Positions 24,803 to 33,613 are shown, numbered from the stretch's first letter. The stretch is DNA of 64,000 bases from Acetobacterium wieringae (GCF_026646375.1 NZ_JAIPPU010000007.1:105679-169678); one strand, 5' to 3'. The notes: a model not told the origin generated them from the sequence alone. Numbers and translations: made by a program.

Positions 24803-25546
24803 TTAGATCATGGTATAACCACCATCGATGGCAATGGTCTGCCCGATGATGTAATCACTGCCTGATGAGCAAAGAAAGGAGATAATCCCCAATAAGTCTT
24901 CTTCTGTTCCCAGTCGACCGGCCGGGGTATTTTTGGTGTGCTCAGTCAGGGCATATTTGGGGAAGTTTGAATTGGCCATGTCGGTTTCAATAACTCCTGG
25001 AGCGATGGCATTAACCTGAATGTTGAGACGGGCAGCTTCCCGGGCCAGGGCTTTGGTAAAGGCGATGACACCACCTTTAGCGGCGGAATAGTGAGTAAAC
25101 CCGAGTCCACCAACCCGACCGGCGATGGAAGCCACATTAATAATCTTACCCCGTTTTTGCTTTTCCAGCACCTTGTAAACCGCATGAGTGGCGATAAAGG
25201 TGCCGGTTAAATCAATGTCAATCACCGCTTTCCAGTCGTCCAGGGTCATGGCGCTGAAGGTTTTAACGGGGAAGATTCCGGCGTTGTTAATCAGCACATC
25301 AATTTTCCCGTAGGTTTCCATAACAATGTCGACCATTCTGATGGCGTCTGCTTCGGACGAGATATCGCATTGTATAGCAATACATTTGGTCGGCAGCTTT
25401 TCGGCAGCAGCCTTGGCAGTTTCAATATTTCGACCAATAATAACAATATTGGCCCCTTCATTACTGAGATATTCAGCAAACGAATAACCAATTCCCCGGG
25501 ACGACCCGGTGATGATAATAACCTTATCCTGATGTATACCGGCCAT
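24803..25546 (-). CDS. Short-chain dehydrogenase/reductase, FabG-like
   Basis: 247 residues. Cofactor loop TGSSRGIG at 13-20, NNAG in the middle, catalytic YSAAKGG, and a C-terminal GGYTMI typical of 3-oxoacyl-ACP reductases (IDGG). The chosen start (MAGIHQ) lies 4 bases after the lipoyl-domain stop with GAGGG upstream; an earlier in-frame start would overlap that gene. The wide SDR family also holds alcohol and sugar reductases, so the substrate is open; the carrier-domain partners favour an acyl-thioester or acyl-derived ketone. Confidence 0.85.
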   Translation of the reverse strand: MAGIHQDKVIIITGSSRGIGYSFAEYLSNEGANIVIIGRNIETAKAAAEKLPTKCIAIQCDISSEADAIRMVDIVMETYGKIDVLINNAGIFPVKTFSAMTLDDWKAVIDIDLTGTFIATHAVYKVLEKQKRGKIINVASIAGRVGGLGFTHYSAAKGGVIAFTKALAREAARLNIQVNAIAPGVIETDMANSNFPKYALTEHTKNTPAGRLGTEEDLLGIISFLCSSGSDYIIGQTIAIDGGYTMI

Positions 25547-25550
25547 GTTC

Positions 25551-25787
25551 TTAACCCTCAATTTCGCCAATAATCTGGCCAACTAAAACGCGATCATCTT
25601 CTTGCGCCAGGATCGCAGAAAGAACCCCGTCGGCTGGGGATTCGATGTAGATAGAAATTTTATCGGTGGCTGCTTCAGCAATGTTATCACCTTTTTTAAC
25701 CGTGTCGCCAACAGCCACAAGCCATTGTCTTAAATTGATTTCTTCAGCGCCTTCAGCGAATTCGGGGATTGCTATTTCGTATTTCAT
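25551..25787 (-). CDS. Stand-alone lipoyl/biotinyl-like carrier domain protein
   Basis: 78 residues, a single lipoyl domain and nothing else. The modified lysine would be K43 in AATDKISIYIESPADGVL, as in the DKA turn of dehydrogenase E2 subunits, and the half-domain repeat GDTVKKGDNIAE is clear. No E2 catalytic or E1/E3 partner is encoded nearby; instead LipB sits immediately upstream. The TDK turn favours lipoylation or octanoylation over biotinylation, which normally has MKM. It could be a free acyl or dithiol carrier. AAAGGAG lies 6 bases before ATG. Confidence 0.87.
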   Translation of the reverse strand: MKYEIAIPEFAEGAEEINLRQWLVAVGDTVKKGDNIAEAATDKISIYIESPADGVLSAILAQEDDRVLVGQIIGEIEG

Positions 25788-25844
25788 TTGGTTCTCCTTT
25801 AAATTTTTTCTTCAAGATTAACAACTATTTGTTTAAGACACAGT

Positions 25845-26546
25845 TTAACGTTTATGACTTACAATTTCGTCAATGGTACTTTTAGTGGTGTGGGTGCCAA
25901 ACATTTCATCGAAGGCCAGAATGAACTGCTCACGCAGATCGGATAGGCTGATCGGGGGGCATCCGCAGGCTTCCATGGAAGTCACACCTTTGTCTGCAAT
26001 GCCGCAGGGAATAATGGCCTTAAAATGATCGAGGTTGGGGTTGACATTAATCGATATGCCATGGAGGGTAACCCCATGGGATACTGCAATGCCCAGTGCG
26101 GATACTTTCTTATCTTCGCCGGTTTCGGGTTCCACAACCCAGACACCGCTGCGGCCTTTGATCCGTTTACCTTTTAGCTGATAATGAGCCAGCAGATTAA
26201 TAACCACCTGTTCCAGACAGCGAACATATTGATGTGCCCCCTTGACATACTGATCAAAGTGCAGAATTGGTGAAACAATGAATTGACCATTGCCATGATA
26301 GGAAATATCACCGCCACGGCTAACCGCTGTCAGAGCAATACCTTGATCCAAAAGTTCAGCTGGGGTCAGGAGCAGGTTCTGCTCATGAGTGCCCCGACCC
26401 AGGGTGATAACCGGATAGTTTTCCTGAAAAAGCAGGGTGTCCGGGCATGTTTTGGTGACACATTTTTTATGGAGTTGTTCCTGAATGACAAAGGCATCTT
26501 CATAGGAAATCAGTCCCAGGTCAATCCAAATGAGGTCTTTTTTCAT
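25845..26546 (-). CDS. lipB: LipB-type octanoyl-ACP:protein N-octanoyltransferase
   Basis: 233 residues. RGGDISYHGNGQ (77-88) is the LipB substrate loop with Asn where Pro is usual; catalytic lysine is K146/K147 in KKVSALG and the acyl-thioester cysteine is C181 in IIPCGI. It moves an octanoyl (or other acyl) group from a carrier protein to a lipoyl-domain lysine. The gene is 2 bases from the activator gene stop and 57 bases ahead of its likely acceptor. No lipA is in the window, so sulfur insertion would need a distant enzyme. Confidence 0.87.
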   Translation of the reverse strand: MKKDLIWIDLGLISYEDAFVIQEQLHKKCVTKTCPDTLLFQENYPVITLGRGTHEQNLLLTPAELLDQGIALTAVSRGGDISYHGNGQFIVSPILHFDQYVKGAHQYVRCLEQVVINLLAHYQLKGKRIKGRSGVWVVEPETGEDKKVSALGIAVSHGVTLHGISINVNPNLDHFKAIIPCGIADKGVTSMEACGCPPISLSDLREQFILAFDEMFGTHTTKSTIDEIVSHKR

Positions 26547-26548
26547 GC

Positions 26549-28555
26549 TTAGTCCTCCAGGTGATACAGTTTCATTTTGCGGTACAGGGTACTCCGGGAA
26601 ATACCCAGGTACTCAGCTGCTTTCTTGCGTTCAGAAAAAAGAGCTAGGGCCTTTTTAATGGTGGTGAGTTCGATATTTTTTAAGTCCACATTGGGTTGCT
26701 CTGTTAGTGTTTCAATAATCTTTTTTTGTACAGGAAGGTTTTCTTTCGGGGTCAGCTCAGCGTTAATATTGGGTAAGTAACTGGCAATAAAATAGTTGTC
26801 AATGCGATTGGTTTCGGTAAAATTGACGGCCTGTTCAATGGCATTTTTAAATTGTCTCACATTGCCCGGCCACTCATATTCCTGCATCGTTGCGATAGTG
26901 GAAGGGTGGAGGGGCTCGATGTATTTACCGCAGGTCTGGGTGATGTCACGCAGAAAAAACTCAGCCAGAATGGGAATGTCTTTTTTTCGTTTGCGTAGCG
27001 GTGGAATATTGATTTGCAATACATTCAGTCGATAGTAAAGATCTTGTCGAAACCGCCCCTTTTTAACTTCTTCGGCAAGATTTTTATTTGTAGCGGCAAT
27101 AACCCGCACATCAATGGGAATATCCTTGTTTCCACCGATGCGTTGGATGTACCGCTCCTGTAAAACCCGTAGCAGGATGGTCTGGGTGTTTAAGGGCATT
27201 TCACCAATTTCATCGAGAAAAATGGTGCCGCCCCTGGCCAGTTCAAATTTTCCGATTTTTCCGTGTTTGCTGGCTCCCGTAAAAGATCCTTCTTCATAGC
27301 CAAAAAGCACACTTTCAATCAGGCTTTCGGGAATTCCGGCACAATTAATGGCAATAAAGGGCTGGTCTGATTGATGGGCATTATGAATGGCCTGGGCAAA
27401 CATTTCTTTGCCGGTTCCACTTTCGCCTTCTAAAAGAACCGTCGCACTACCTTTGGCGGCAATTTGTGAAAGATGGACAGAGCGTAGCAGTTCAGAGCTT
27501 TCTCCGATGATGTCATCAAAGGTAAATCGGGTGCCTTTGCGTTTGGCTTTTTCTGAAACCTGAATGGTTTTATCCAGATCTTTCAAGGTGGCAACAGCTC
27601 CAGCAACAGTGCCATTGTCATGAAGAATCAGTTTGCTGTTAATCAGGCAGTTGATTTTTTTACTCTTTGTAATAATGTGTTTATCTTTTTCTTCAAATGA
27701 TGGCGGAACATCACCGTTATGATCGAGAATCGTTTCGCCGTCCATAATTTCCAGAATATTTTTCCCGTAGGATTCAAAGGTAGTGGTTTTTAAAATCTTG
27801 GCACCTTGAGAATTGATGCCAATGATTTTGCCTTTGAGATCGACGGCCACCACCCCATCGGTCATTGAGTCGATCAGGGTTCGCAGGTAGTGATTGGTTA
27901 AATCAACCTGGCGATGGGATTCGGCAATACAGAGCTGTCGGGAGATTGCTTTTGTGGCAGCAACAACCATGCCCAAGGTATGGGGATAGGCCATTTCTTT
28001 AGGCCCGGCCATATCCATGACGCCAAGCAGTTTGCCGTTGGCATCAAGAATCGGTGCGGCGGAACAGGTTAGTTCGTGATAGCATTCATAGTAGTGCTCG
28101 GCGCCGATTACCTGAATCGGCTGGAGCAGATCAATGGCTAAACCAGTGGCGTTGGTGCCAGCCATGTGCTCATTCCAGATGCTGCCCCGAACCAGATTTT
28201 TGGTGAAGGCTTCTTTTAAAATAGCTTGGTCACAAATCAGTTCAAGAATGACGCCATTAGGATCGGTAAGGGTGGTGGAAAAACCAGACTTGTTGACAAA
28301 TTCCTGTAATTCAACCATAAAGGGAATACTGACATCCAGAAGCAACTGATTCTGTTCGAGGCGTTTTCTAAAATTTTCTTCGCTGACTGTTGGAGTGCGA
28401 TTTAAAGCCCGGGGATCAAGTCCTGCTTGTTGACAGCGCAGCCAGGAATCAATGATCGGTTTACGGACATGATGTCCGACGTTCCCGGATACGACAAAGT
28501 CTTCCCAGGTTTTTTTAATCATCTCAAAATCAGCAGAAATTTTCAACGCGTTCAC
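26549..28555 (-). CDS. Sigma-54-dependent activator, AcoR type
   Basis: 668 residues. A GAF-like sensor region about 60-200 resembles AcoR (GSIWNEHMAGTNATGLA, CSAAPILDANGKLLGVMDMAG), then PAS about 215-320, AAA+ domain about 340-580 with GESGTGKE, the sigma-54 contact loop GSFTGA and VRVIAATNK, and a Fis-type helix-turn-helix ending LGISRSTLYRKMKLYHLED. Start is uncertain: GTG at 28555 lies too near GAGGAG, TTG at 28546 has better spacing, and ATG at 28522 is third choice. It probably acts on the -24/-12 promoter before the DUF362 gene and on its own transcript. Confidence 0.88.
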   Translation of the reverse strand: MNALKISADFEMIKKTWEDFVVSGNVGHHVRKPIIDSWLRCQQAGLDPRALNRTPTVSEENFRKRLEQNQLLLDVSIPFMVELQEFVNKSGFSTTLTDPNGVILELICDQAILKEAFTKNLVRGSIWNEHMAGTNATGLAIDLLQPIQVIGAEHYYECYHELTCSAAPILDANGKLLGVMDMAGPKEMAYPHTLGMVVAATKAISRQLCIAESHRQVDLTNHYLRTLIDSMTDGVVAVDLKGKIIGINSQGAKILKTTTFESYGKNILEIMDGETILDHNGDVPPSFEEKDKHIITKSKKINCLINSKLILHDNGTVAGAVATLKDLDKTIQVSEKAKRKGTRFTFDDIIGESSELLRSVHLSQIAAKGSATVLLEGESGTGKEMFAQAIHNAHQSDQPFIAINCAGIPESLIESVLFGYEEGSFTGASKHGKIGKFELARGGTIFLDEIGEMPLNTQTILLRVLQERYIQRIGGNKDIPIDVRVIAATNKNLAEEVKKGRFRQDLYYRLNVLQINIPPLRKRKKDIPILAEFFLRDITQTCGKYIEPLHPSTIATMQEYEWPGNVRQFKNAIEQAVNFTETNRIDNYFIASYLPNINAELTPKENLPVQKKIIETLTEQPNVDLKNIELTTIKKALALFSERKKAAEYLGISRSTLYRKMKLYHLED

Positions 28556-28618
28556 ACTCCTCTATTTTGTTGGTTTGTTTCTTGCGAAGGCGATTGCTTT
28601 TGCAATTGATTAACAAAG

Positions 28619-28645
28619 GGTATCAGGGGGGGATCCCCTGATACC
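28619..28645 (-). terminator. Hairpin between the DUF362 gene and the activator gene
   Basis: Perfect 11-bp stem GGTATCAGGGG / CCCCTGATACC with a 5-nt loop. The T-run after it is interrupted, so termination may be partial and allow read-through into the activator operon. Confidence 0.55.
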
Positions 28646-28658
28646 GAGAGTCGAAAAT

Positions 28659-29960
28659 CTATTTGCCAGCAGCCAGTTTCTGAAGATCACCGTTGAGTTG
28701 TGCAAAAATGTATACGGGTGCACAACCGGGATAATAGGTTACTGATTTAGCCAGTGAGGCTGCTTCCCGAACTTTGTCTGCTGAGGGGAATAGTTCCCAG
28801 CAATCGCCGCAAATAAAGACGTTTTTACCGGCACAGAATTGTGGATCAATGTCTGGCACACCACCGGCGATGACCACGACTTCACCGGATTTAGCCAGGA
28901 AGGTTTTCATGTCGATGCCGGAGTTTTTAAATGAGTCCAGAGCTCCTCGAACATTGACAAAGCAACCAGGACAGGTTTGCTGCATGATGCAGGTTAATCC
29001 GGCATACATCCCAATGGGATCACCTCCGGGACGTTTAAAATGTTTCATGACTGATTCGATGGAGTTCCCCAGAACGTCGATTTTATCTAAATCGATTTCG
29101 CCTTGACCTTCGGTTCCGGCACAGCGGATCGCAGGTATTTCCATCGGCTCAAAGCCCATAATCGAACAGGCGACCGAATCGACAGCGACGGTGTCGGTGC
29201 CGGCGACAATCAGGTTCATTTCAATCGGGGTTCCGGCGTGCGGTCCCTGACCTTCCATTCCAATAACGGAATCAACAATCGTCAAATCGGCATGGCGAAT
29301 TCGATACATGTCAGCCATTTTCTGGCCCAACTCGATCCGGTGGGCACCTTGCTGTTGATCATTGGGGTGACAGTTAGGGATGATCCCATTCCAGTTTTTA
29401 AGGCCTAAGGTAACGGTACCGGCCAAATGAACCTTCATTTTTGGCAGGTTGATGACTACATCGGCATCCATAAACGGTTTAAACACGGTGGCATGTTTGA
29501 ATAATTTGGCCCCTTCAATTTCTACGGGAACGACATCATGTTCGTCGAAATAAATGACTTCGTCAGCACCGCCAAGTTTAGCAGCTTCTTCCATTTTGGA
29601 ATCTTTAAAAGCAGGTTTGGCCCGGCCAACATGCATGCCTAAGGAAGGGTTATCGCCGACGACGACTTTTCCGGCTTTGGAGTTTTTCTTAACATAAGAA
29701 ACAACAGCTTCGATGGTTCGGGGATCGACAACGGCGTGGCTTTCAGGCGGGGCCTGGAAAGCAAGGTTCGGTTTAATTAAGACCGTATCGCCTTCCTTGA
29801 TGATGGTATCAAGGGAACCAATAGCGAGTTCAACTGCTTCGGCAACAGCGGCTTCAATTTTTCTGACATCCTCTTCAATCCGGACATATTTTCCGTTCAT
29901 GAAAGAGGCATTGCCTTCAGGTTGTGCAACCTTTACAACAGATACTTTTGTTTTACTCAT
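28659..29960 (-). CDS. DUF362 domain protein
   Basis: 433 residues. DTVLIKPNLAFQAPPESHAVVDPRTIEAVV and DADVVINLPKMKVHLAGTVTLGLKNWNG are the DUF362 hallmarks. Scattered C-terminal cysteines (QQTCPGC, QFCAGKN, CGDCW, YPGCAP) are not a classical ferredoxin motif but might bind metal. DUF362 proteins are often found with Fe-S partners, function unknown. A sigma-54 promoter and paired inverted repeats lie upstream, so the gene is the most evident target of the activator encoded next to it. AAAGGAG precedes ATG. Confidence 0.82.
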   Translation of the reverse strand: MSKTKVSVVKVAQPEGNASFMNGKYVRIEEDVRKIEAAVAEAVELAIGSLDTIIKEGDTVLIKPNLAFQAPPESHAVVDPRTIEAVVSYVKKNSKAGKVVVGDNPSLGMHVGRAKPAFKDSKMEEAAKLGGADEVIYFDEHDVVPVEIEGAKLFKHATVFKPFMDADVVINLPKMKVHLAGTVTLGLKNWNGIIPNCHPNDQQQGAHRIELGQKMADMYRIRHADLTIVDSVIGMEGQGPHAGTPIEMNLIVAGTDTVAVDSVACSIMGFEPMEIPAIRCAGTEGQGEIDLDKIDVLGNSIESVMKHFKRPGGDPIGMYAGLTCIMQQTCPGCFVNVRGALDSFKNSGIDMKTFLAKSGEVVVIAGGVPDIDPQFCAGKNVFICGDCWELFPSADKVREAASLAKSVTYYPGCAPVYIFAQLNGDLQKLAAGK

Positions 29961-30026
29961 GATAATCTCCTTTTGGTATAGTCACCATATATTTGCCCAT
30001 AAACATGGACGTGTAATTATATACCC

Positions 30027-30042
30027 GCAATAATCATGCCAA
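30027..30042 (-). promoter_or_regulatory. Sigma-54 (-24/-12) promoter of the DUF362 gene
   Basis: Minus-strand TTGGCATGATTATTGC: GG and GC are separated by exactly 10 bases and the flanks match the TTGGCAC-N5-TTGC consensus with one change. The predicted start gives a ~55-nt leader. Confidence 0.75.
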
Positions 30043-30094
30043 AACAAAGTACGCTTAAAAAAGCCGGAAACTGGTTTTTTTGATGGTGAATCTG

Positions 30095-30150
30095 TGTCTC
30101 GTGTGTCAAAATGAGACGCTTTTGTGTATCATTATAACACGTGACACACG
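30095..30150. promoter_or_regulatory. Probable upstream activating sequences for the AcoR-type activator
   Basis: Arms CGTGTGTCA (30100-30108) and TGACACACG (30142-30150) form a perfect 9-bp inverted repeat 33 bases apart. The first arm is also half of a local imperfect palindrome GTGTGTCA-AAA-TGAGACGC. The sites lie roughly 80-135 bases upstream of the predicted start, the usual distance for enhancer binding. Confidence 0.6.
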
Positions 30151-30331
30151 AAGGATGCCTTAATCCCAGAACTGATAAAACATAAGTTTCAAATTAGGTG
30201 TATTCGTCGGCGATGTTTTTTGTTATAATTTTGGGAGATGAGGTATTATATATTAGGAAAAACGATGCCACCAACAGGATCGTTTGTTTGATGACCTTTT
30301 TCAGTTAGTTAAATAAGAAAGTGAGGATACC

Positions 30332-31987
30332 ATGCGTAAAGTTCTATTGTTAAACGGCAGTCATAAATCAACCAAAAGCTATACAATGATCATTGCCGAA
30401 CAATTTGCATCGGGGTTAATTGAGTATGATCCGGAGACGGTTATTGAAACCGTCGATTTAATCCGGAAGAATATTAATGCCTGTACCGGCTGTCATAGCT
30501 GCTGGACGACCACCCCGGGAGAATGTGTTTTTCAGGATGATATGACGGAACTGTTCCATCAATATGAAGAGGCCGATATTGTGATCTGGGCCACGCCGCT
30601 GTACCATTATGGGATCTCCAGTGCCATGAAAAAATTTATGGAACGAACCCAACCGGCACTGCTCCCATTTATTGACAACGAAGGTAGGGGAACCTACGGA
30701 CATCCCTTCAGGAACCCAGAAAAAATGCAAAATAAAAAACATGTGCTGATCAGCACATGTGGTTTTCCATCGAAAAAGAACAATTATGAGGGAGTCGAAG
30801 AACAGTTTAATAATCTTTTCGGCAAGGATAAGTGGGAAAAGATTATTTGCGTTGAAGGAGAACTGCTGGGGATCCACCAGCTGGACAACCTGACCGGCCC
30901 GTATCTGGATCTGGTTAAAATAGCCGGAAAAGAATACGGTGAAAGTTTGAGCATTTCACCGAAAATACGGGAAGGTCTGGCAAAACCCTTTGTGGAAACG
31001 CCGACCTATCTCCAGACAACAAATCTGAGTTGGGGAGTGGATGATACCCGGATGAAGGATTCTGATGGTGGTCTGATCGCCTGGAATTATATGAAAGAGG
31101 TTCAGGCTGCCTTTAATCCCAAGATCCGGCCTAAAATGAATGCGGTGCTCCAGATTGATTTTACCGACATAAAAGAACGCTATCAGCTGGTGATCAAGGA
31201 TGAAACCTGTACCTTACTTCGAAATGATTTTGCCCGGGAGACAACGGCGATCAGCATCACGCTGACCACTCTGGAGCGTATCCTGGAAGGTAAAATTGAT
31301 GCCGCCCAATCGCTATTAGAAAAAAAATACGCCGTTGTTGGCGATATGCGGGTTTTCAATGCCTTTCTCGATGGCTTGTTTGGACCGGTCAATTTAAATC
31401 CCGATAAGAAAAAACGGCTGGTGCCGATCAGTTTTAAAAACACCCCCTATTGGTTCTTTGTGGCAATGTGCCCCTGGATTTTCTGTTTTCTTTTTGCCAA
31501 TTACAATCCCTTGATTGGAGTAGTGATTCCGATGATGATCAGTGGTATCCTTTGCGGTATCAAGCGGGGCACCGATCTGGTTTATTTTGAACGGGCGACT
31601 TTATTAACTTTTTCTCTGCTCAGTTTAATGGTGGTAACCTTTGGATCGGATTATCAGGGAAACACTTTTGCAATCATCGGGTATTTTGCCCTGGCCCTGA
31701 TTTGGGTCATTTCGACCTTAAAGACGGTTCCATTAACAGCAGACTACACCCACTATTTCAATGGCCGCAACGCCCTTAAAAACGTGTTGTTTCTAAGAAC
31801 CAATCGGTTGTTATGTTATATCTGGTCACTGGTATTTCTGGCCCAGGCAGGCCTGGCCCTATGGCTTAATACCACGCTGCTGATCAATTTTGCTGCGATC
31901 ATTCCGATTCTTTTGAGCATCCCAACCTTTGCATTTTCACTGTGGTTTCTTAAATGGTACCCCAGTGAGATGGCCAAACCCAAATAA
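30332..31987 (+). CDS. Fusion: flavodoxin-like FMN reductase, SCP2-like domain, membrane domain
   Basis: 551 residues. About 1-200: NAD(P)H-dependent FMN-reductase fold (LLNGSHKSTKSYTM phosphate loop; CTGCHSCW after the second strand; ATPLYHYGISSAMKKFMERT). About 255-345: SCP2/sterol-carrier-like domain (AVLQIDFTDIKERYQLVI, then LERILEGKIDAAQSLLEKKYAVVGDMRVF). About 360-550: five or six hydrophobic helices. The order suggests a membrane-anchored flavoenzyme with a lipid-binding pocket, perhaps acting on a hydrophobic substrate; this is inference. GAGGA precedes ATG; an extended -10 (TGTTATAAT) lies about 110 bases upstream. Confidence 0.75.
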   Translation: MRKVLLLNGSHKSTKSYTMIIAEQFASGLIEYDPETVIETVDLIRKNINACTGCHSCWTTTPGECVFQDDMTELFHQYEEADIVIWATPLYHYGISSAMKKFMERTQPALLPFIDNEGRGTYGHPFRNPEKMQNKKHVLISTCGFPSKKNNYEGVEEQFNNLFGKDKWEKIICVEGELLGIHQLDNLTGPYLDLVKIAGKEYGESLSISPKIREGLAKPFVETPTYLQTTNLSWGVDDTRMKDSDGGLIAWNYMKEVQAAFNPKIRPKMNAVLQIDFTDIKERYQLVIKDETCTLLRNDFARETTAISITLTTLERILEGKIDAAQSLLEKKYAVVGDMRVFNAFLDGLFGPVNLNPDKKKRLVPISFKNTPYWFFVAMCPWIFCFLFANYNPLIGVVIPMMISGILCGIKRGTDLVYFERATLLTFSLLSLMVVTFGSDYQGNTFAIIGYFALALIWVISTLKTVPLTADYTHYFNGRNALKNVLFLRTNRLLCYIWSLVFLAQAGLALWLNTTLLINFAAIIPILLSIPTFAFSLWFLKWYPSEMAKPK

Positions 31988-31988
31988 A

Positions 31989-32183
31989 AACAGTAAAATA
32001 TAGGTAATTGCGAAATGAAAAAGCACCGAACAATGGTTGCTTTGAGTGCAGTTTCCACAAACAATTGTGTAACGTGTAGGCGAACAGTTCAGCGAACTGT
32101 CCGCCGTACAGTGTAACAATTGTTTCGTGCGAAACTGGGCACAAAGCTCACGGCAGTTTCGCAATTACCTAACAGTAAAATAT
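31989..32183. mobile_element. MITE-like palindromic element with target-site duplication
   Basis: A 169-bp core (32002-32170) ends in perfect 14-bp inverted repeats (AGGTAATTGCGAAA / TTTCGCAATTACCT) and is flanked by identical 13-bp direct repeats AACAGTAAAATAT (31989-32001 and 32171-32183), a probable target duplication. Arms stay complementary inwards (AAACAATTGT near 32060 with ACAATTGTTT near 32120; CAGTTC-AGC-GAACTG at the centre), so the whole element can fold as one long imperfect hairpin. No coding capacity. It begins just after the stop of the flavoenzyme gene and may also act as terminator. Confidence 0.75.
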
Positions 32184-32196
32184 TATAGGAGAGCTA

Positions 32197-33393
32197 ATGC
32201 TAACACTGGATAAAATATACCACGCATCATTTACATTAAAAAAATACATCCGTCCCACCGATCTGATTCATGCGCCCAAAATCTGTCCAGACAGTGATAT
32301 TTATTTAAAAACCGAAAACCTGCAGATCACCGGATCATTTAAGGTTCGGGGGGCCTGCTATAAAATATCCCAGCTTAGTGACGAAGAAAAAGCCAAAGGC
32401 GTCATTGCCTGTTCAGCTGGCAATCATGCTCAGGGAGTGGCGATGGCGGCGGCGATTAATCAGATCAAAGCTCTGATCTGCCTGCCGGACGGTGCGCCGA
32501 TTTCTAAGGTGGAGGCCACCAAAGCGTATGGCGCCGAGGTTTGTCTGGTTGAAGGCGGCTATGATGAGGCCTATGCCAAAGCCTTGGAGCTTCAGGCTGA
32601 GAAGGGTTATACCTTTATCCATCCCTTTGACGATGAGTTTGTCATCGCCGGCCAGGGCACCATCGGACTTGAATTATTGGAAAGTCTGCCGGATCTGGAG
32701 GCAGTGATCGTCCCAATTGGCGGCGGAGGTCTGATTTCCGGGATTGCCTATGTCCTTAAATCCTTAAAGCCGGATGTTAAAGTTTATGGGGTGCAGGCCT
32801 GTGGCGCACCCAGTATGGAGCTGTCGATTAAAAACAATAAAATCTGTCGGTTACCTCAGGTATCCACCATTGCAGATGGGATTGCGGTGAAAGAACCGGG
32901 TGAGTTGACTTTCAGCCTCTGCAGTGATTTTGTCGATGAAATTGTCACGGTGACCGAAGACGAAATCTCGACGGCTATTCTGACTCTGATTGAACAACAA
33001 AAGCTCATTGCTGAAGGGGCCGGGGCAGTGGCGGTGGCAGCAGCGATGTTTGGCAAACTACCGATTCAAGGGAAAAAGACGGTCTGCATTGTCTCCGGCG
33101 GGAATATTGATGTCACGATCTTATCCCGAATCATTAAACGGGGATTGCTTACTTCCGGTCGAACCTGTTCATTTAACATTGAGCTGCTGGATAAGCCCGG
33201 TCAGCTGAAGAAGGTTTCCCAGATTATTGCCGATCTCGGTGGCAATGTCATCTCCATTCACCATGAGCGGAGCAATGAAGGATCAGATATCAATGGCTGT
33301 TTTTTGCGGATCGAGTTGGAAACCCGGAATTACGAACACATTCGCCAGATTCGGGAAGGTCTGATTCAAGGTGGTTTTAAATTGCAGAATTAA
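32197..33393 (+). CDS. ilvA: Threonine ammonia-lyase (threonine dehydratase) with C-terminal ACT domain
   Basis: 398 residues. PLP lysine in ITGSFKVRGACYKI, AGNHAQGVA, glycine loop PIGGGGLISG, and a C-terminal ACT-like regulatory domain from about 325 (NIELLDKPGQLKKVSQIIADLGGNVISIHHER). It deaminates threonine to 2-oxobutyrate and ammonia. One short ACT domain is the biodegradative or catabolic-type arrangement, so the tdcB-like role is possible as well as isoleucine synthesis. The 2-oxobutyrate could feed the oxidoreductase encoded upstream in the window. AGGAGA precedes ATG, 13 bases after the MITE-flanking repeat. Confidence 0.9.
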   Translation: MLTLDKIYHASFTLKKYIRPTDLIHAPKICPDSDIYLKTENLQITGSFKVRGACYKISQLSDEEKAKGVIACSAGNHAQGVAMAAAINQIKALICLPDGAPISKVEATKAYGAEVCLVEGGYDEAYAKALELQAEKGYTFIHPFDDEFVIAGQGTIGLELLESLPDLEAVIVPIGGGGLISGIAYVLKSLKPDVKVYGVQACGAPSMELSIKNNKICRLPQVSTIADGIAVKEPGELTFSLCSDFVDEIVTVTEDEISTAILTLIEQQKLIAEGAGAVAVAAAMFGKLPIQGKKTVCIVSGGNIDVTILSRIIKRGLLTSGRTCSFNIELLDKPGQLKKVSQIIADLGGNVISIHHERSNEGSDINGCFLRIELETRNYEHIRQIREGLIQGGFKLQN

Positions 33394-33613
33394 AATGAAA
33401 ATAATGCCGTTTGGTGATTGATTTAAAAAGAACGGGGTATATTTTTTGCGATAGGTCTTTTAACATCTGTTTTTATCGGCGGTGTGCTTTTTTATAAGAA
33501 TGGAGCGACTCCCCAAAAGAGCACACTGAGATAAATAAAGATCATCATAGCTAAAATCGTCTATTATTCCAATGGAAAAACTAAATAAATTTGATGAAAA
33601 CAGGAGGAGAAAA

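Noticed and set aside
25551..25787. Biotin carboxyl carrier protein
   Set aside because: The modification turn is TDKI, not MKM, and LipB is adjacent; no biotin-dependent carboxylase is present.
26549..28555. Activator as part of an acetoin dehydrogenase locus
   Set aside because: Despite AcoR likeness, no acoA, acoB, acoC or acoL genes are nearby.
28659..29960. DUF362 protein as the missing lactate racemase LarA
   Set aside because: The sequence carries DUF362 signatures, not the LarA (DUF2088) motifs, so it was not called a racemase.
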